NCBI RefSeq assembly: GCF_004217545.1
Contig: NZ_SHKY01000001.1
Span: forward strand, 5,332,001 to 5,396,000
Direction: 5' to 3'
Length of the DNA stretch: 64,000 nt
Source: Krasilnikovia cinnamomea
GTDB lineage: Bacteria; Actinomycetota; Actinomycetes; Mycobacteriales; Micromonosporaceae
Of the stretch, positions 9,173 through 20,686 are shown in pieces. The first letter of the stretch is position 1. The number at the start of each line of letters is the position of its first letter. Made by a program: the position numbers and the translations under genes. Below the pieces are notes generated by a model that did no database searches, was not told where the DNA came from, and saw nothing but the letters and a program-made list of their open reading frames with translations.

Positions 9173-9541
9173 ATGCGAGCAACGATCGAGACGAAGCCCC
9201 GGGCGTCCTCGTGGACACCGGTGGTTCGGGGGGCGCTCGACGCCAAGCAGGCCACCGCGGTCGCGCCGATGTTCAAGGCGCTGGGCGACCCCGTGCGGCT
9301 CCGACTGCTGTCGATGATCGCCTCGGCGGGCGGCGGCGAAGTGTGCGTGTGTGACCTCACCGGGGAGTTCGAGCTGACCGGCCCCACCATCTCCCACCAC
9401 CTGAAGGTGCTGCGCGAGGCCGGGCTGGTGCACAGCGACCGGCGCGGCACGTGGGTGTACTACCGGCTTGTGCCCGGCGCGCTGGCGGGCCTCGGCGACC
9501 TGCTGGACGTCAGCAGCCTCGCGGGCTCCGGCGCCCGCTGA
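9173..9541 (+). CDS. ArsR/SmtB-family transcriptional regulator
   Basis: Dimeric winged-helix repressor, 122 residues. ALGDPVRLRLLSMI and LTGPTISHHLKVLREAGLV form the DNA-binding region and GTWVYYRLV the wing. EVCVCDL, before the recognition helices, has two cysteines spaced as in the arsenite-sensing motif of E. coli ArsR; the third cysteine of that motif is missing (Thr follows). The ATG at 9173 is preferred over the TTG at 9146, which would add nine unconserved residues. No arsenic or metal resistance gene lies next to it: polA is upstream and a convergent methyltransferase follows 13 bp downstream, so the target is unknown. Confidence 0.85.
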   Translation: MRATIETKPRASSWTPVVRGALDAKQATAVAPMFKALGDPVRLRLLSMIASAGGGEVCVCDLTGEFELTGPTISHHLKVLREAGLVHSDRRGTWVYYRLVPGALAGLGDLLDVSSLAGSGAR

Positions 9542-9554
9542 GCCGCGCCCACGG

Positions 9555-10376
9555 TCAGCGCAGGTCGGCGACGAAGATCGCGGTGCCGGGGAACAACCGT
9601 CCGCGCAGCGGGCTCCACTGGCCCCACACCTGCGTATGACCCTCCGGCCATTCCGGCTCCACCAGGTCGCGCAACACGAACCCGGCCGCCACCAGTTCGC
9701 GGACGCGGTCGCCGAGGGTGCGGTGCTGTTCGACGTACCCGGGCACCCCGTCGGTGTCCTGTTCCACGTACGGGCGCCGGTCGAAGTAGGACTGGACCGC
9801 CATCAACCCGGCTTCGCCCGGATCGTCGAGGAAGATCCACCGCATCGGATGTGTGATGGAGAACACCCAGCTGCCGCCGGGGCGCAGCACCCGGGCGACC
9901 TCCCGCATCACCGTTTGCGAATCGGCGACGAACGGGACGGCCCCGAAGGCGGTGCACACCACGTCGAAGGTCAAGTCGCCGAACGGCAGCGCCAGGGCGT
10001 CGGCCTGGAGCAGGGGCACCGGTACACCGGTGCGGTCCGACGCGGTCCGGGCGTGCCGCAGCATGCCCTCGGACAGGTCCATGGCGACCACTTCGGCCCC
10101 CTGGCCGGCCAGCCACCGGGCCGCGGACGCCGCCCCGCACCCCAGTTCGAGGATCCGCTTGCCGGACACGTCGCCCAGCAGCCGCGCGTCGGCCTCGCGC
10201 AGCCCCTCCGGGCACCACACGAATTCGGTGTCACCCAGGAACGCGCCGTGCTCGGCCTGGTAATCGTCTGCGTCGGCGTCCCACCATCGGCGGCTGGCGG
10301 CGCGACTCTCGGCGTCCGTGACGGACCGGCGGGTGACGGCCGGTGCGGCCTCGGTGGTGGGTTGCGGTTCGATCAC
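9555..10376 (-). CDS. Class I SAM-dependent methyltransferase
   Basis: 273-residue methyltransferase with a Rossmann-type SAM site: ILELGCGAASAARWL (motif I), VVAMDLSEGMLRHAR (acidic loop, motif II), PFGDLTFDVVCTAFGAVPFV and ARVLRPGGSWVFSITHPMRW (motif III). It belongs to the Methyltransf_11 type; the substrate cannot be read. The N-terminal RRWWDADADDYQAEHG segment is shared by an actinobacterial family found next to rpsA. The GTG start at 10376 has no Shine-Dalgarno but a TACCGT box 6 nt upstream, suggesting a leaderless transcript. It is convergent with the arsR gene and divergent from rpsA. Confidence 0.88.
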   Translation of the reverse strand: MIEPQPTTEAAPAVTRRSVTDAESRAASRRWWDADADDYQAEHGAFLGDTEFVWCPEGLREADARLLGDVSGKRILELGCGAASAARWLAGQGAEVVAMDLSEGMLRHARTASDRTGVPVPLLQADALALPFGDLTFDVVCTAFGAVPFVADSQTVMREVARVLRPGGSWVFSITHPMRWIFLDDPGEAGLMAVQSYFDRRPYVEQDTDGVPGYVEQHRTLGDRVRELVAAGFVLRDLVEPEWPEGHTQVWGQWSPLRGRLFPGTAIFVADLR

Positions 10377-10382
10377 CAGGCA

Positions 10383-10388
10383 ACGGTA
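10383..10388 (-). promoter_or_regulatory. -10 box of the methyltransferase gene, probable leaderless start
   Basis: Read on the minus strand, TACCGT (TANNNT) ends 6 nt before the GTG start at 10376, and no ribosome binding site lies between them. Confidence 0.5.
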
Positions 10389-10514
10389 CGGGGGCGGCGG
10401 CCCGCAGCTGGCGACCCGGGACGGCGCAGCAGGCCCCGGGCGTAGTGAAACAGGGACAAAACGGCCGCGTTGATCGGTTCAGCCGAAACATTGTGCCGCC
10501 GTCCTCAGGAGGGC

Positions 10515-10545
10515 TTGCAACCTGTGGTAATGCGCACGGTAAGCT
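10515..10545 (+). promoter_or_regulatory. Candidate rpsA promoter
   Basis: TTGCAA at 10515-10520 and TAAGCT at 10540-10545 (TANNNT) are separated by 19 bp. This fits a vegetative sigma-factor promoter with a slightly long spacer and implies an rpsA leader of about 190 nt. Confidence 0.4.
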
Positions 10546-10736
10546 AGTCGATGCGCTCGCGGATCGTGTGCCTCGGCAGGGAGCAGGCTCCGTGGTCGTC
10601 GGTCCCAGCTCGTGCAAACCTAGCCTGATCAGGCGCTCGATTGCCATGATCACGACGGATGTTCGCGCTGTGCCGCCGGCAGTTCCGCCGGGCGCGAGAG
10701 ACACCACGAATCCATCCGTTCGGAGCAACTGTCCAC

Positions 10737-12242
10737 ATGACGAGCAGCATCGAGGCCACCTCGAGCGCCCCCAAGGTCACCGTCGACGACATCGGCTCGG
10801 AGGAAGCATTCCTCGCGGCCATCGATGAGACCATCAAGTACTTCAACGACGGCGACATTGTCGAAGGCACCGTCGTCAAGGTCGATCGGGACGAGGTCCT
10901 GCTCGACATCGGCTACAAGACCGAGGGCGTCATCCCCTCGCGCGAGTTGTCGATCAAGCATGACGTGGACCCCGCGGAAGTGGTGTCGGTCGGAGACCAC
11001 ATCGAAGCCCTCGTCCTCACCAAGGAGGACAAGGAGGGCCGGCTGATCCTCTCGAAGAAGCGGGCGCAGTACGAGCGCGCCTGGGGCACCATCGAGAAGA
11101 TCAAGGAGGACGACGGCGTCGTGCGCGGCTCCGTCATCGAGGTCGTCAAGGGCGGCCTCATCCTCGACATCGGCCTGCGTGGCTTCCTGCCCGCCTCCCT
11201 GGTCGAGATGCGCCGGGTGCGCGACCTGCAGCCGTATGTGGGTCGTGAGCTCGAGGCGAAGATCATCGAGCTGGACAAGAACCGCAACAACGTGGTCCTG
11301 TCCCGCCGCGCGTGGCTCGAGCAGACCCAGTCCGAGGTCCGCACCGAGTTCCTCAACAAGCTGCAGAAGGGCCAGGTCCGCAAGGGCGTCGTGTCCTCCA
11401 TCGTCAACTTCGGCGCCTTCGTCGACCTGGGCGGTGTGGACGGCCTGGTGCACGTCTCCGAGCTCTCCTGGAAGCACATCGACCACCCGTCCGAGGTTGT
11501 CGAGGTCGGCCAGGAGGTCGAGGTCGAGGTGCTCGACGTCGACCTGGACCGCGAGCGCGTCTCGCTGTCGCTGAAGGCGACCCAGGAAGACCCGTGGCGC
11601 CAGTTCGCCCGGACCCACGCGATCAACCAGATCGTGCCGGGCAAGGTCACCAAGCTGGTTCCGTTCGGTGCGTTCGTCCGCGTCGACGACGGCATCGAGG
11701 GCCTGGTGCACATCTCCGAGCTGGCCGAGCGGCACGTCGAGCTGCCCGAGCAGGTCGTCCAGGTGGGCTCCGACGTCATGGTCAAGGTCATCGACATCGA
11801 CCTGGAGCGGCGCCGGATCTCGCTGTCGCTCAAGCAGGCCAACGAGGGCTTCGTCGAGGGCGAGGAGCACTTCGACCCGACCCTCTACGGCATGGCCGCG
11901 ACGTACGACGCCGAGGGCAACTACATCTACCCGGAGGGCTTCGACCCGGAGACCGGGGAGTGGCTCGAAGGCTTCGACAAGCAGCGCGAGACGTGGGAGA
12001 AGCAGTACGCGGACGCCCGCGAGCGCTGGGAGGCCCACACCAAGCAGGTGCAGACGTCCCGCGAGGCCGAGGCCGAGGCCGCGCTCAACCCGGCGCCCTC
12101 GGGCGGCGGCGCGAGCGGTCCGTCGTCGGCCACCTCGAGCTCGCCCGCCCCGGCGCGCGCCGCGGAGGAGCCGGCCGGCACGCTGGCCACCGACGAGGCC
12201 CTCGCCGCGCTGCGGGAGAAGCTCGCCGGCGGCAAGAGCTGA
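10737..12242 (+). CDS. rpsA: 30S ribosomal protein S1
   Basis: mRNA-binding ribosomal protein S1, 501 residues, the length usual in actinobacteria. Four S1 (OB-fold) repeats are visible: GDIVEGTVVKVDRDEVLLDI, then one from DDGVVRGSVIEVVKGGLILD, one from GQVRKGVVSSIVNFGAFVDL, and one from VPGKVTKLVPFGAFVRVDDG. The four-domain form lacks the last repeats of the E. coli protein. The C-terminal 100 residues are a hydrophilic Ala/Pro/Ser-rich tail. ATG 10737 is the family start. The order polA-rpsA-coaE-uvrB is conserved in actinobacteria. A hairpin terminator follows. Confidence 0.97.
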   Translation: MTSSIEATSSAPKVTVDDIGSEEAFLAAIDETIKYFNDGDIVEGTVVKVDRDEVLLDIGYKTEGVIPSRELSIKHDVDPAEVVSVGDHIEALVLTKEDKEGRLILSKKRAQYERAWGTIEKIKEDDGVVRGSVIEVVKGGLILDIGLRGFLPASLVEMRRVRDLQPYVGRELEAKIIELDKNRNNVVLSRRAWLEQTQSEVRTEFLNKLQKGQVRKGVVSSIVNFGAFVDLGGVDGLVHVSELSWKHIDHPSEVVEVGQEVEVEVLDVDLDRERVSLSLKATQEDPWRQFARTHAINQIVPGKVTKLVPFGAFVRVDDGIEGLVHISELAERHVELPEQVVQVGSDVMVKVIDIDLERRRISLSLKQANEGFVEGEEHFDPTLYGMAATYDAEGNYIYPEGFDPETGEWLEGFDKQRETWEKQYADARERWEAHTKQVQTSREAEAEAALNPAPSGGGASGPSSATSSSPAPARAAEEPAGTLATDEALAALREKLAGGKS

Positions 12243-12260
12243 CCCGGTCAGCCTGACCAC

Positions 12261-12296
12261 GAAGGCCCGTCCGCGATTCGTCGCGGGCGGGCCTTC
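12261..12296 (+). terminator. rpsA terminator hairpin
   Basis: A 15-bp stem (GAAGGCCCGTCCGCG paired with CGCGGGCGGGCCTTC, one G-U pair) closes a 6-nt loop 18 bp after the rpsA stop. There is no long T-run, as is common in actinomycetes. Confidence 0.75.
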
Positions 12297-12352
12297 GCCG
12301 TTCCACCGCCCGTTCCCCGGCCCGGCTGTGCGACGCCGATCTCGGGGCGCAC

Positions 12353-12358
12353 TAGGCT
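12353..12358 (+). promoter_or_regulatory. -10 box of coaE, probable leaderless start
   Basis: TAGGCT (TANNNT) ends 6 nt before the GTG at 12365, and no Shine-Dalgarno is present. Confidence 0.5.
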
Positions 12359-12364
12359 GACCGC

Positions 12365-13558
12365 GTGTTGATGGTCGGGCTCACGGGTGGCATCGGTGCG
12401 GGCAAGAGTGCGGTCGCCGGGGCGCTCGTCGACCGGGGCGCCGTCCTCATCGACGCGGACCAGCTGGCCCGGGAGGTCGTGGCCGCGGGCACGACCGGGT
12501 TCGCCGAGGTCGTCGAGGCGTTCGGTGCGACGGTCGTCGGTCCCGATGGACAGCTCGACCGGCCCGCGCTGGGGGCGCGGGTGTTCGGCGACGAGGCGGC
12601 CCGCCGCCGGCTGGAGAGCATCATCCACCCCCGGGTACGCGCCCGCACCGCGGAGCTTGCCGCCCACGCCCCCGCCGACGCCATCGTCGTCAACGACGTG
12701 CCATTGCTCGTCGAGACCGGTCTCGCCCCGTCGTACCACCTGGTCATCGTCGTCGAGGCCGACGCGGAGACCCGGGTCGCGCGGCTGGTCGGGCAGCGTC
12801 GCATGACCCGCGAGGAAGCCACCGCCCGGATCGCCGCGCAGGCGGACGACGCCCGGCGCCGCGCCGCCGCGGACATCGTGATCGACAACGAGGCCGGACT
12901 CGCCGAGCTCGATGCCCGGGTCGACGCGCTGTGGCACGCGCGGCTGCGCCCGTACGAGGAAAATCTGCGGGCCGGGCGCGCGGCGCCCGGGCAGGCCGAG
13001 CCGCGCGTCGTCGCGCCCGACCCCGCCTGGCCCGCGCAGGCCGAGCGCGGCATCGCGCGGATCCGGCACGCGTTGCGGAGCCGGCTCGGCCGCGACGCGG
13101 ACGTCACCCACATCGGTTCCACCGCGGTGCCGGGGCTGCCAGCCAAGGATCTGATCGACCTCATGCTGGCGGTCGAGACGCTGGCGGAGGCCGACGCGCT
13201 GGCCGACTCGCTGGCCGCGGCGGGACTGCCCCGCCGGCCGGGGGAGTGGGCCGACAACGCCCGCGGCATCCCGGGCGAGACCTGGCCCAAGCGGCTGCAC
13301 GGCAGCGCCGACCCGGACCGGCCGGTCAACCTGCACGTCCGGGTGGCGGGTTCGCCGGGCTGGCGGTTCGCGCTGCTGATGCGCGACCACCTGCGCGCGG
13401 TGCCGCAGGCCCGGGACGAGTACGCGGAGGCCAAGCGGAACTGGACGCGCGAGCATCCGGACGTGGGGAGTTACGCCGAGGCGAAGGAGCCGTGGTTCGA
13501 CGCCGAGGCCTGGGCGGCCAACGACTGGGCGGAACGAACCGGCTGGCAGCCCGGCTGA
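12365..13558 (+). CDS. coaE: Dephospho-CoA kinase fused to a GrpB-family domain
   Basis: Last step of coenzyme A synthesis: ATP-dependent phosphorylation of dephospho-CoA. Residues about 1-200 are the kinase: GLTGGIGAGKSAVAGAL is the P-loop, then DADQLAREVV and the lid QRRMTREEATARIAAQ. Residues about 215-395 are a GrpB (UPF0157) domain of nucleotidyltransferase fold, with HIGSTAVPGLPAKDLIDLML as its signature. The 397-residue length, against about 200 for a lone CoaE, reflects this fusion, which is common in actinobacteria; the role of the second domain is unknown. The GTG start at 12365 directly follows a TAGGCT box; ATG 12371 is the alternative. Confidence 0.93.
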   Translation: MLMVGLTGGIGAGKSAVAGALVDRGAVLIDADQLAREVVAAGTTGFAEVVEAFGATVVGPDGQLDRPALGARVFGDEAARRRLESIIHPRVRARTAELAAHAPADAIVVNDVPLLVETGLAPSYHLVIVVEADAETRVARLVGQRRMTREEATARIAAQADDARRRAAADIVIDNEAGLAELDARVDALWHARLRPYEENLRAGRAAPGQAEPRVVAPDPAWPAQAERGIARIRHALRSRLGRDADVTHIGSTAVPGLPAKDLIDLMLAVETLAEADALADSLAAAGLPRRPGEWADNARGIPGETWPKRLHGSADPDRPVNLHVRVAGSPGWRFALLMRDHLRAVPQARDEYAEAKRNWTREHPDVGSYAEAKEPWFDAEAWAANDWAERTGWQPG

Positions 13559-13890
13559 GCCCAGCCGTCGGAGGATGAGCGGCCCGGAACGGCAGAGGGC
13601 GCTCGCGGCGGCCGGTCAGCGTGATACGCGACCACCCGTAGGTGCGCTCGCCGGCCTCGGCCGGGGCTGCAACCTCGGTGCCGACGCGAGCGGGCCGTTG
13701 ACGGGCCCGGCCGGTCGGGCGGCCGCCGCGAGCGGCCTACCGGACCAGGCTAGGGGAGCCGCGCAAGCACCCACAATGCCCACGGCCGGGGCTGAATTGG
13801 CACCCTCCGAACACGCCCGGCGCGTGCGGGGCACGGCGGAGGTCGGCGGGACCCGCGAAGTTGTCGGACCCCCGTCGTACCGTTGGCGTC
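13559..13890. other. 332-bp intergenic region upstream of uvrB
   Basis: It contains a -10 box for uvrB at its end. Open frames here have no ribosome binding site and no protein-like composition. I could not find a GAAC-N4-GTTC-type LexA box, so SOS control of uvrB is not supported by this stretch. Confidence 0.55.
13878..13883 (+). promoter_or_regulatory. -10 box of uvrB, probable leaderless start
   Basis: TACCGT (TANNNT) ends exactly 7 nt before ATG 13891, and no Shine-Dalgarno is present. This supports the ATG at 13891 as the true start. Confidence 0.5.
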
Positions 13891-16023
<2,133 letters not shown>

Positions 16024-16033
16024 TACCGCCACA

Positions 16034-16062
16034 CCGCCCGGCGAGTCGTCAGCGCCGGGCGG
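16034..16062. terminator. Bidirectional terminator between uvrB and the monooxygenase gene
   Basis: A perfect 10-bp stem (CCGCCCGGCG / CGCCGGGCGG) with a 9-nt loop lies between the two convergent genes. Confidence 0.7.
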
Positions 16063-16068
16063 GCCGGC

Positions 16069-16371
16069 TCAGGTGACGTCCGGCGTGACGTCGGTGAAGT
16101 GCTCGACGACGGGCGGGTTGGCAAAGTGCTTGCCGATGAGGGCACGCCACTGGTCGAAGCGTTCAGTGCGCCGGAAGTTCTCCTCGTGGGCGGCGACGCT
16201 GTCCCACTCGACCAGCAGTACGAACCGTGACGGTGACTCGATCCCGCGCGTCATGCGTACGAAGCGGCAGCCCGGGGTGCCCGCGAGCACCGGGTGCCCC
16301 TGCCGGTAGTCGGCGACGAACGCGTCCTCGTGGCCGGGCAGGACGTCGATGAGGGCGACTTCGAGAACCAT
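16069..16371 (-). CDS. Antibiotic biosynthesis monooxygenase (ABM) domain protein
   Basis: Small 100-residue protein of the dimeric ferredoxin-like ABM fold. It begins MVLEVALIDVLPGHEDAF and has the family core RFVLLVEWDSVAAHEENFR followed by RFDQWRALIGKHFANPPVVEHF. Members act as cofactor-free oxygenases, heme-degrading enzymes or simple binding proteins; nothing here indicates which. The ATG at 16371 is chosen over the GTG nine bases upstream because a TAGGGT box ends exactly 7 nt before it, the leaderless spacing seen for other genes here. It is convergent with uvrB and divergent from the terC riboswitch region. Confidence 0.8.
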   Translation of the reverse strand: MVLEVALIDVLPGHEDAFVADYRQGHPVLAGTPGCRFVRMTRGIESPSRFVLLVEWDSVAAHEENFRRTERFDQWRALIGKHFANPPVVEHFTDVTPDVT

Positions 16372-16378
16372 GGTCGAC

Positions 16379-16384
16379 ACCCTA
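16379..16384 (-). promoter_or_regulatory. -10 box of the ABM gene, probable leaderless start
   Basis: Read on the minus strand, TAGGGT (TANNNT) ends 7 nt before ATG 16371. An AGGAGG-like stretch further upstream (16404-16410) lies before this box and is too far to serve translation. Confidence 0.45.
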
Positions 16385-16550
16385 GACGACGATGATCACG
16401 CTATCCTCCTAGGATGCTCCACCGGCGGTGGTGCGGATCACGCGTGGTGATGCCGACTTGTCCGCGAATAGGCAATTAGCGAAAGAGAGCCTTCACACCC
16501 TTTCCGTGGCGGTGTGCAGAAACGGGCTCCCGTGGGCGAGAATGATGGGC

Positions 16551-16668
16551 GTAGGAGGGGAGTATTCCCCCGCGCCGGCGTCGTCAACACGGTCTCTGCC
16601 CCCAAGGCGGACCCGGTGCCGGTGGTCGCGTCCCCCCGAAGGGCGTGGCGGAAGAGACCTCCGACAGT
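16551..16668 (+). ncRNA. yybP-ykoY family (Mn2+) riboswitch aptamer
   Basis: The leader of the terC gene carries the hallmark 5' motif of this class, AGGGGAGTA (16556-16564), and the matching 3' element GAGACCT (16654-16660). The ends pair as helix P1: GGAGG at 16554-16558 with CCTCC at 16658-16662. Between them is CTCTGCCCCCAAGGCGG, which fits the internal conserved stretch. This class senses Mn2+ and is typically found before TerC-family and other Mn2+ export genes, exactly the context here. The identification rests on motif and context; a covariance-model search would settle it. Confidence 0.8.
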
Positions 16669-16728
16669 CGCACGTCGCTGCGCTCCGTCGAACCGACGGC
16701 GTGGCGACGCATCGTGTCTGCCGGAGGT
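16657..16728 (+). promoter_or_regulatory. Anti-Shine-Dalgarno switch of the terC riboswitch
   Basis: The 3' P1 strand ACCTCCGACAG (16657-16667) is complementary to CTGCCGGAGGT (16718-16728), which contains the terC ribosome binding site: 10 of 11 positions pair. A strong hairpin (16673-16709) lies between and would bring the two together. Pairing of the strand in P1 (ligand bound) or with the ribosome binding site (ligand free) is mutually exclusive, so the layout predicts translation ON with Mn2+. Confidence 0.7.
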
Positions 16729-16734
16729 TTAGCT

Positions 16735-17730
16735 TTGAACGTTTCTGCCTGGGCGTGGATCGTCACCCTGGTCGCGCTGGCCGCAGTTCTCGCCGTAGAC
16801 CTGCTGATCGTGGGCCGACGCCCACATGAGCCGAGTATGCGCGAGGCGGGCGGCTGGGTCACCCTGTATATCGGTCTTGCCCTGCTGTTCGGCCTCGGCG
16901 TGTGGGCCTGGTTCGGCGCCCGGTACGCGGGCGAGTTCTACACCGGCTGGCTGACCGAGTACAGCCTGTCGGTCGACAACCTCTTCGTCTTCGTGCTGAT
17001 CATGGCCCGGTTCGCGGTGCCCCGGCAGTTCCAGCAGAAGGTACTGCTCATCGGCATCGTGCTGGCTTTGCTCATGCGTGGCGCCTTCATCGCCGCCGGA
17101 GCCGCGCTGATCGCACAGTTCTCGTGGATCTTCTACCTCTTCGGTGCGTTCCTGGTCTACACGGCGATCACGCTGGTCCGGCAGGGCGAGAACGACGAGG
17201 ACGACTTCAAGGAGAACGTCCTCATCCGCTGGGCCAAGCGCGCCTTCCCGGTGTCGAGCTCGTACGACAGCGGGCGCATGACGATGATCGCCACCACTGG
17301 CCAGCGGATGTTCACGCCGATGCTGATCGTGATGATCGCGATCGGGACCACCGATCTGATCTTCGCCCTGGACTCGATCCCGGCGATCTTCGGCATCACC
17401 AAGGAGCCGTACCTGGTCTTCACCGCGAACGTGTTCGCGCTGATGGGCCTGCGCCAGCTGTACTTCCTGCTCGGCGGCCTGCTGCAGCGGCTGGTCTACC
17501 TCAACATCGGGCTCGCGGTGGTGCTGGGCTTCATCGGCGTCAAGCTGGTCCTCGAGGCGCTGCACACCAACCAGGTGCCGTTCATCAACGGCGGGCAAGG
17601 GGTGCCGTGGGCGCCCGAGATCCCAATCTGGCTGTCGCTGCTGGCCATCATCGGCACCCTGGCCGTGGCCACGGTCGCCAGCCTGGCCAAGTCGTCGCGC
17701 GACCGCCGCAAGGAACTGATCAACGCGTAG
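16735..17730 (+). CDS. TerC-family membrane protein, probable Mn2+ exporter
   Basis: Integral membrane protein of the TerC/Alx family, 331 residues, with about nine hydrophobic segments. The family signatures are FYTGWLTEYSLSVDNLFVF and TTDLIFALDSIPAIFGIT, whose acidic residues in the helices are thought to coordinate a metal. Characterised members export Mn2+, some at the translocon. The TTG at 16735 is the start: GGAGG (16723-16727) lies 7 nt before it and the protein begins MNVSAWAWIVTL. The longer upstream frame would run through the riboswitch. Control by Mn2+ is predicted from the leader. It is convergent with typA. Confidence 0.9.
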   Translation: MNVSAWAWIVTLVALAAVLAVDLLIVGRRPHEPSMREAGGWVTLYIGLALLFGLGVWAWFGARYAGEFYTGWLTEYSLSVDNLFVFVLIMARFAVPRQFQQKVLLIGIVLALLMRGAFIAAGAALIAQFSWIFYLFGAFLVYTAITLVRQGENDEDDFKENVLIRWAKRAFPVSSSYDSGRMTMIATTGQRMFTPMLIVMIAIGTTDLIFALDSIPAIFGITKEPYLVFTANVFALMGLRQLYFLLGGLLQRLVYLNIGLAVVLGFIGVKLVLEALHTNQVPFINGGQGVPWAPEIPIWLSLLAIIGTLAVATVASLAKSSRDRRKELINA

Positions 17731-17733
17731 GCG

Positions 17734-17769
17734 CGGCGGGGTGCGGGCGCGTACGCCCGCACCCCGCCG
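17734..17769. terminator. Bidirectional terminator between terC and typA
   Basis: A perfect 16-bp stem (CGGCGGGGTGCGGGCG / CGCCCGCACCCCGCCG) with a CGTA loop fills the gap between the two convergent genes. Confidence 0.8.
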
Positions 17770-17772
17770 GCG

Positions 17773-19638
<1,866 letters not shown>

Positions 19639-19795
19639 GCCCCCATTGTCACGGAGTCAGGTTGCCGATGGCGTCCCGGGGTCGCACGCGGTGACCGTTT
19701 CCGGCTGTGAGTCGAATGTCCGTTTTTGGGGCGGCGCAACCGTGTGACGTGCTGATAGCGTCGTCCGTCGATCGTTTACGGGGAGGATCTGGTCG

Positions 19796-20617
19796 ATGGC
19801 AGGCGTAGCGGTGAGTCGTGCGGGCTGGGTCGTGGGGGCGGTGGTCGCGGTGGTGCTAGCGGCCGGGTGCGGGCTTGGCCGGCACGACGACAACGCCGGG
19901 AGCGCGGCGCCCGCGCCGGTGGATCTGGCCTCGTCGGAGCCGGTCGTGCCGGTGGTGACCGAGTCACCCGCCCCGGAGCCCAGCACGGCGTCGCCGACGG
20001 CGTCGCGGACCGCACCGACCAAGCCGAAGGCCAAGACCAAGACCAAAGCGGCACCCACCGAGGATCCGAACAACTTCCAGGCGCCCGCGTGCGCCAAGCA
20101 CGAGGGCGTCAAGGTCTCCAAGTCGAAGGCGAAATCGGCGCTGAACGCCGCGGCGGGCAAGTCCTACTGGCCGACGTCGGCGCCGTCGCTGAAGCTGCCG
20201 GCCCGGCTCGTGCTGGCGACCGCATGGCACGAGAGCGGCTGGCAGTCCGACATCGTCAACTGCGACGGCGGGCGCGGGCTCATGCAGGTCATGCCCGACA
20301 CCCAAAAGATGATCAACGACCGGTTCGGGCAGGCGTTCGACGCCCACGACTACCGCCAGAACGCCGTCCTCGGCGCCAACTACCTGGCCTGGCTGACGAA
20401 GTACTTCGGCGACAAGTACTTCAAGGAGAACTACAGCCTCAAGGCCAGCGACTGCCGCAGCCACTCCAGCGTGTGCCTGCTCAACGTGGTGATCGCCGCG
20501 TACAACGCCGGGTTCGGCACGGCCGAGGCGGCGTTGGGCGACAAGCAACTGCCCAATCCCGAGTACGTCGACTCGGTCCGGTCGTTGATGGCGTCCTGCT
20601 ACTGCGACCGGTACTGA
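19796..20617 (+). CDS. Lytic transglycosylase (SLT-type) lipoprotein
   Basis: Exported peptidoglycan lyase-like lipoprotein, 273 residues. The signal peptide ends in lipobox VLAAGC (Cys about 24). A long Pro/Thr/Ala/Lys-rich linker (to about residue 85) would span the wall. The catalytic goose-type lysozyme/SLT fold follows: ATAWHESGWQSDIV has the catalytic glutamate, GGRGLMQVMPDT is the GLMQ motif, and AYNAGFGTAEAA is the third motif. Cysteines near the C-terminus (ASCYC) and in SDCRSHSSVCLL may form disulfides. The ATG at 19796 follows GGGGAGGA. The gene is divergent from typA. Confidence 0.88.
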   Translation: MAGVAVSRAGWVVGAVVAVVLAAGCGLGRHDDNAGSAAPAPVDLASSEPVVPVVTESPAPEPSTASPTASRTAPTKPKAKTKTKAAPTEDPNNFQAPACAKHEGVKVSKSKAKSALNAAAGKSYWPTSAPSLKLPARLVLATAWHESGWQSDIVNCDGGRGLMQVMPDTQKMINDRFGQAFDAHDYRQNAVLGANYLAWLTKYFGDKYFKENYSLKASDCRSHSSVCLLNVVIAAYNAGFGTAEAALGDKQLPNPEYVDSVRSLMASCYCDRY

Positions 20618-20686
20618 CCGCACGGCGACCCGCACCGACGAGCCCGGCCGGCGGCAGACTCCCGGTTCAGCCGGGGCAGCCAACGG

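Larger units (their letters stand above)
10377..10736. other. 360-bp intergenic region between methyltransferase and rpsA
   Basis: This region holds the divergent promoters of the methyltransferase gene (box at 10383-10388) and of rpsA (candidate at 10515-10545), plus an rpsA leader of about 190 nt. I see no open frame with protein-like composition and no clear terminator. Confidence 0.6.
16372..16734. other. 363-bp intergenic region carrying the terC riboswitch
   Basis: The left end has the -10 box of the minus-strand ABM gene. The part from about 16490 is transcribed leader RNA of terC. A short CACACC/GGTGTG hairpin at about 16495-16517 precedes the riboswitch aptamer at 16551. The rest is expression platform up to the TTG start at 16735. 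No protein-coding frame is supported. Confidence 0.65.

Noticed and set aside
13559..13890. LexA/SOS box for uvrB, and likewise before uvrA
   Set aside because: No GAAC-N4-GTTC palindrome was found in the upstream regions of uvrB (13559-13890) or uvrA (26649-26801).
16645..16734. Upstream extension of terC by 30 codons
   Set aside because: It would run through the riboswitch expression platform, and GGAGG lies at good distance before the TTG at 16735.
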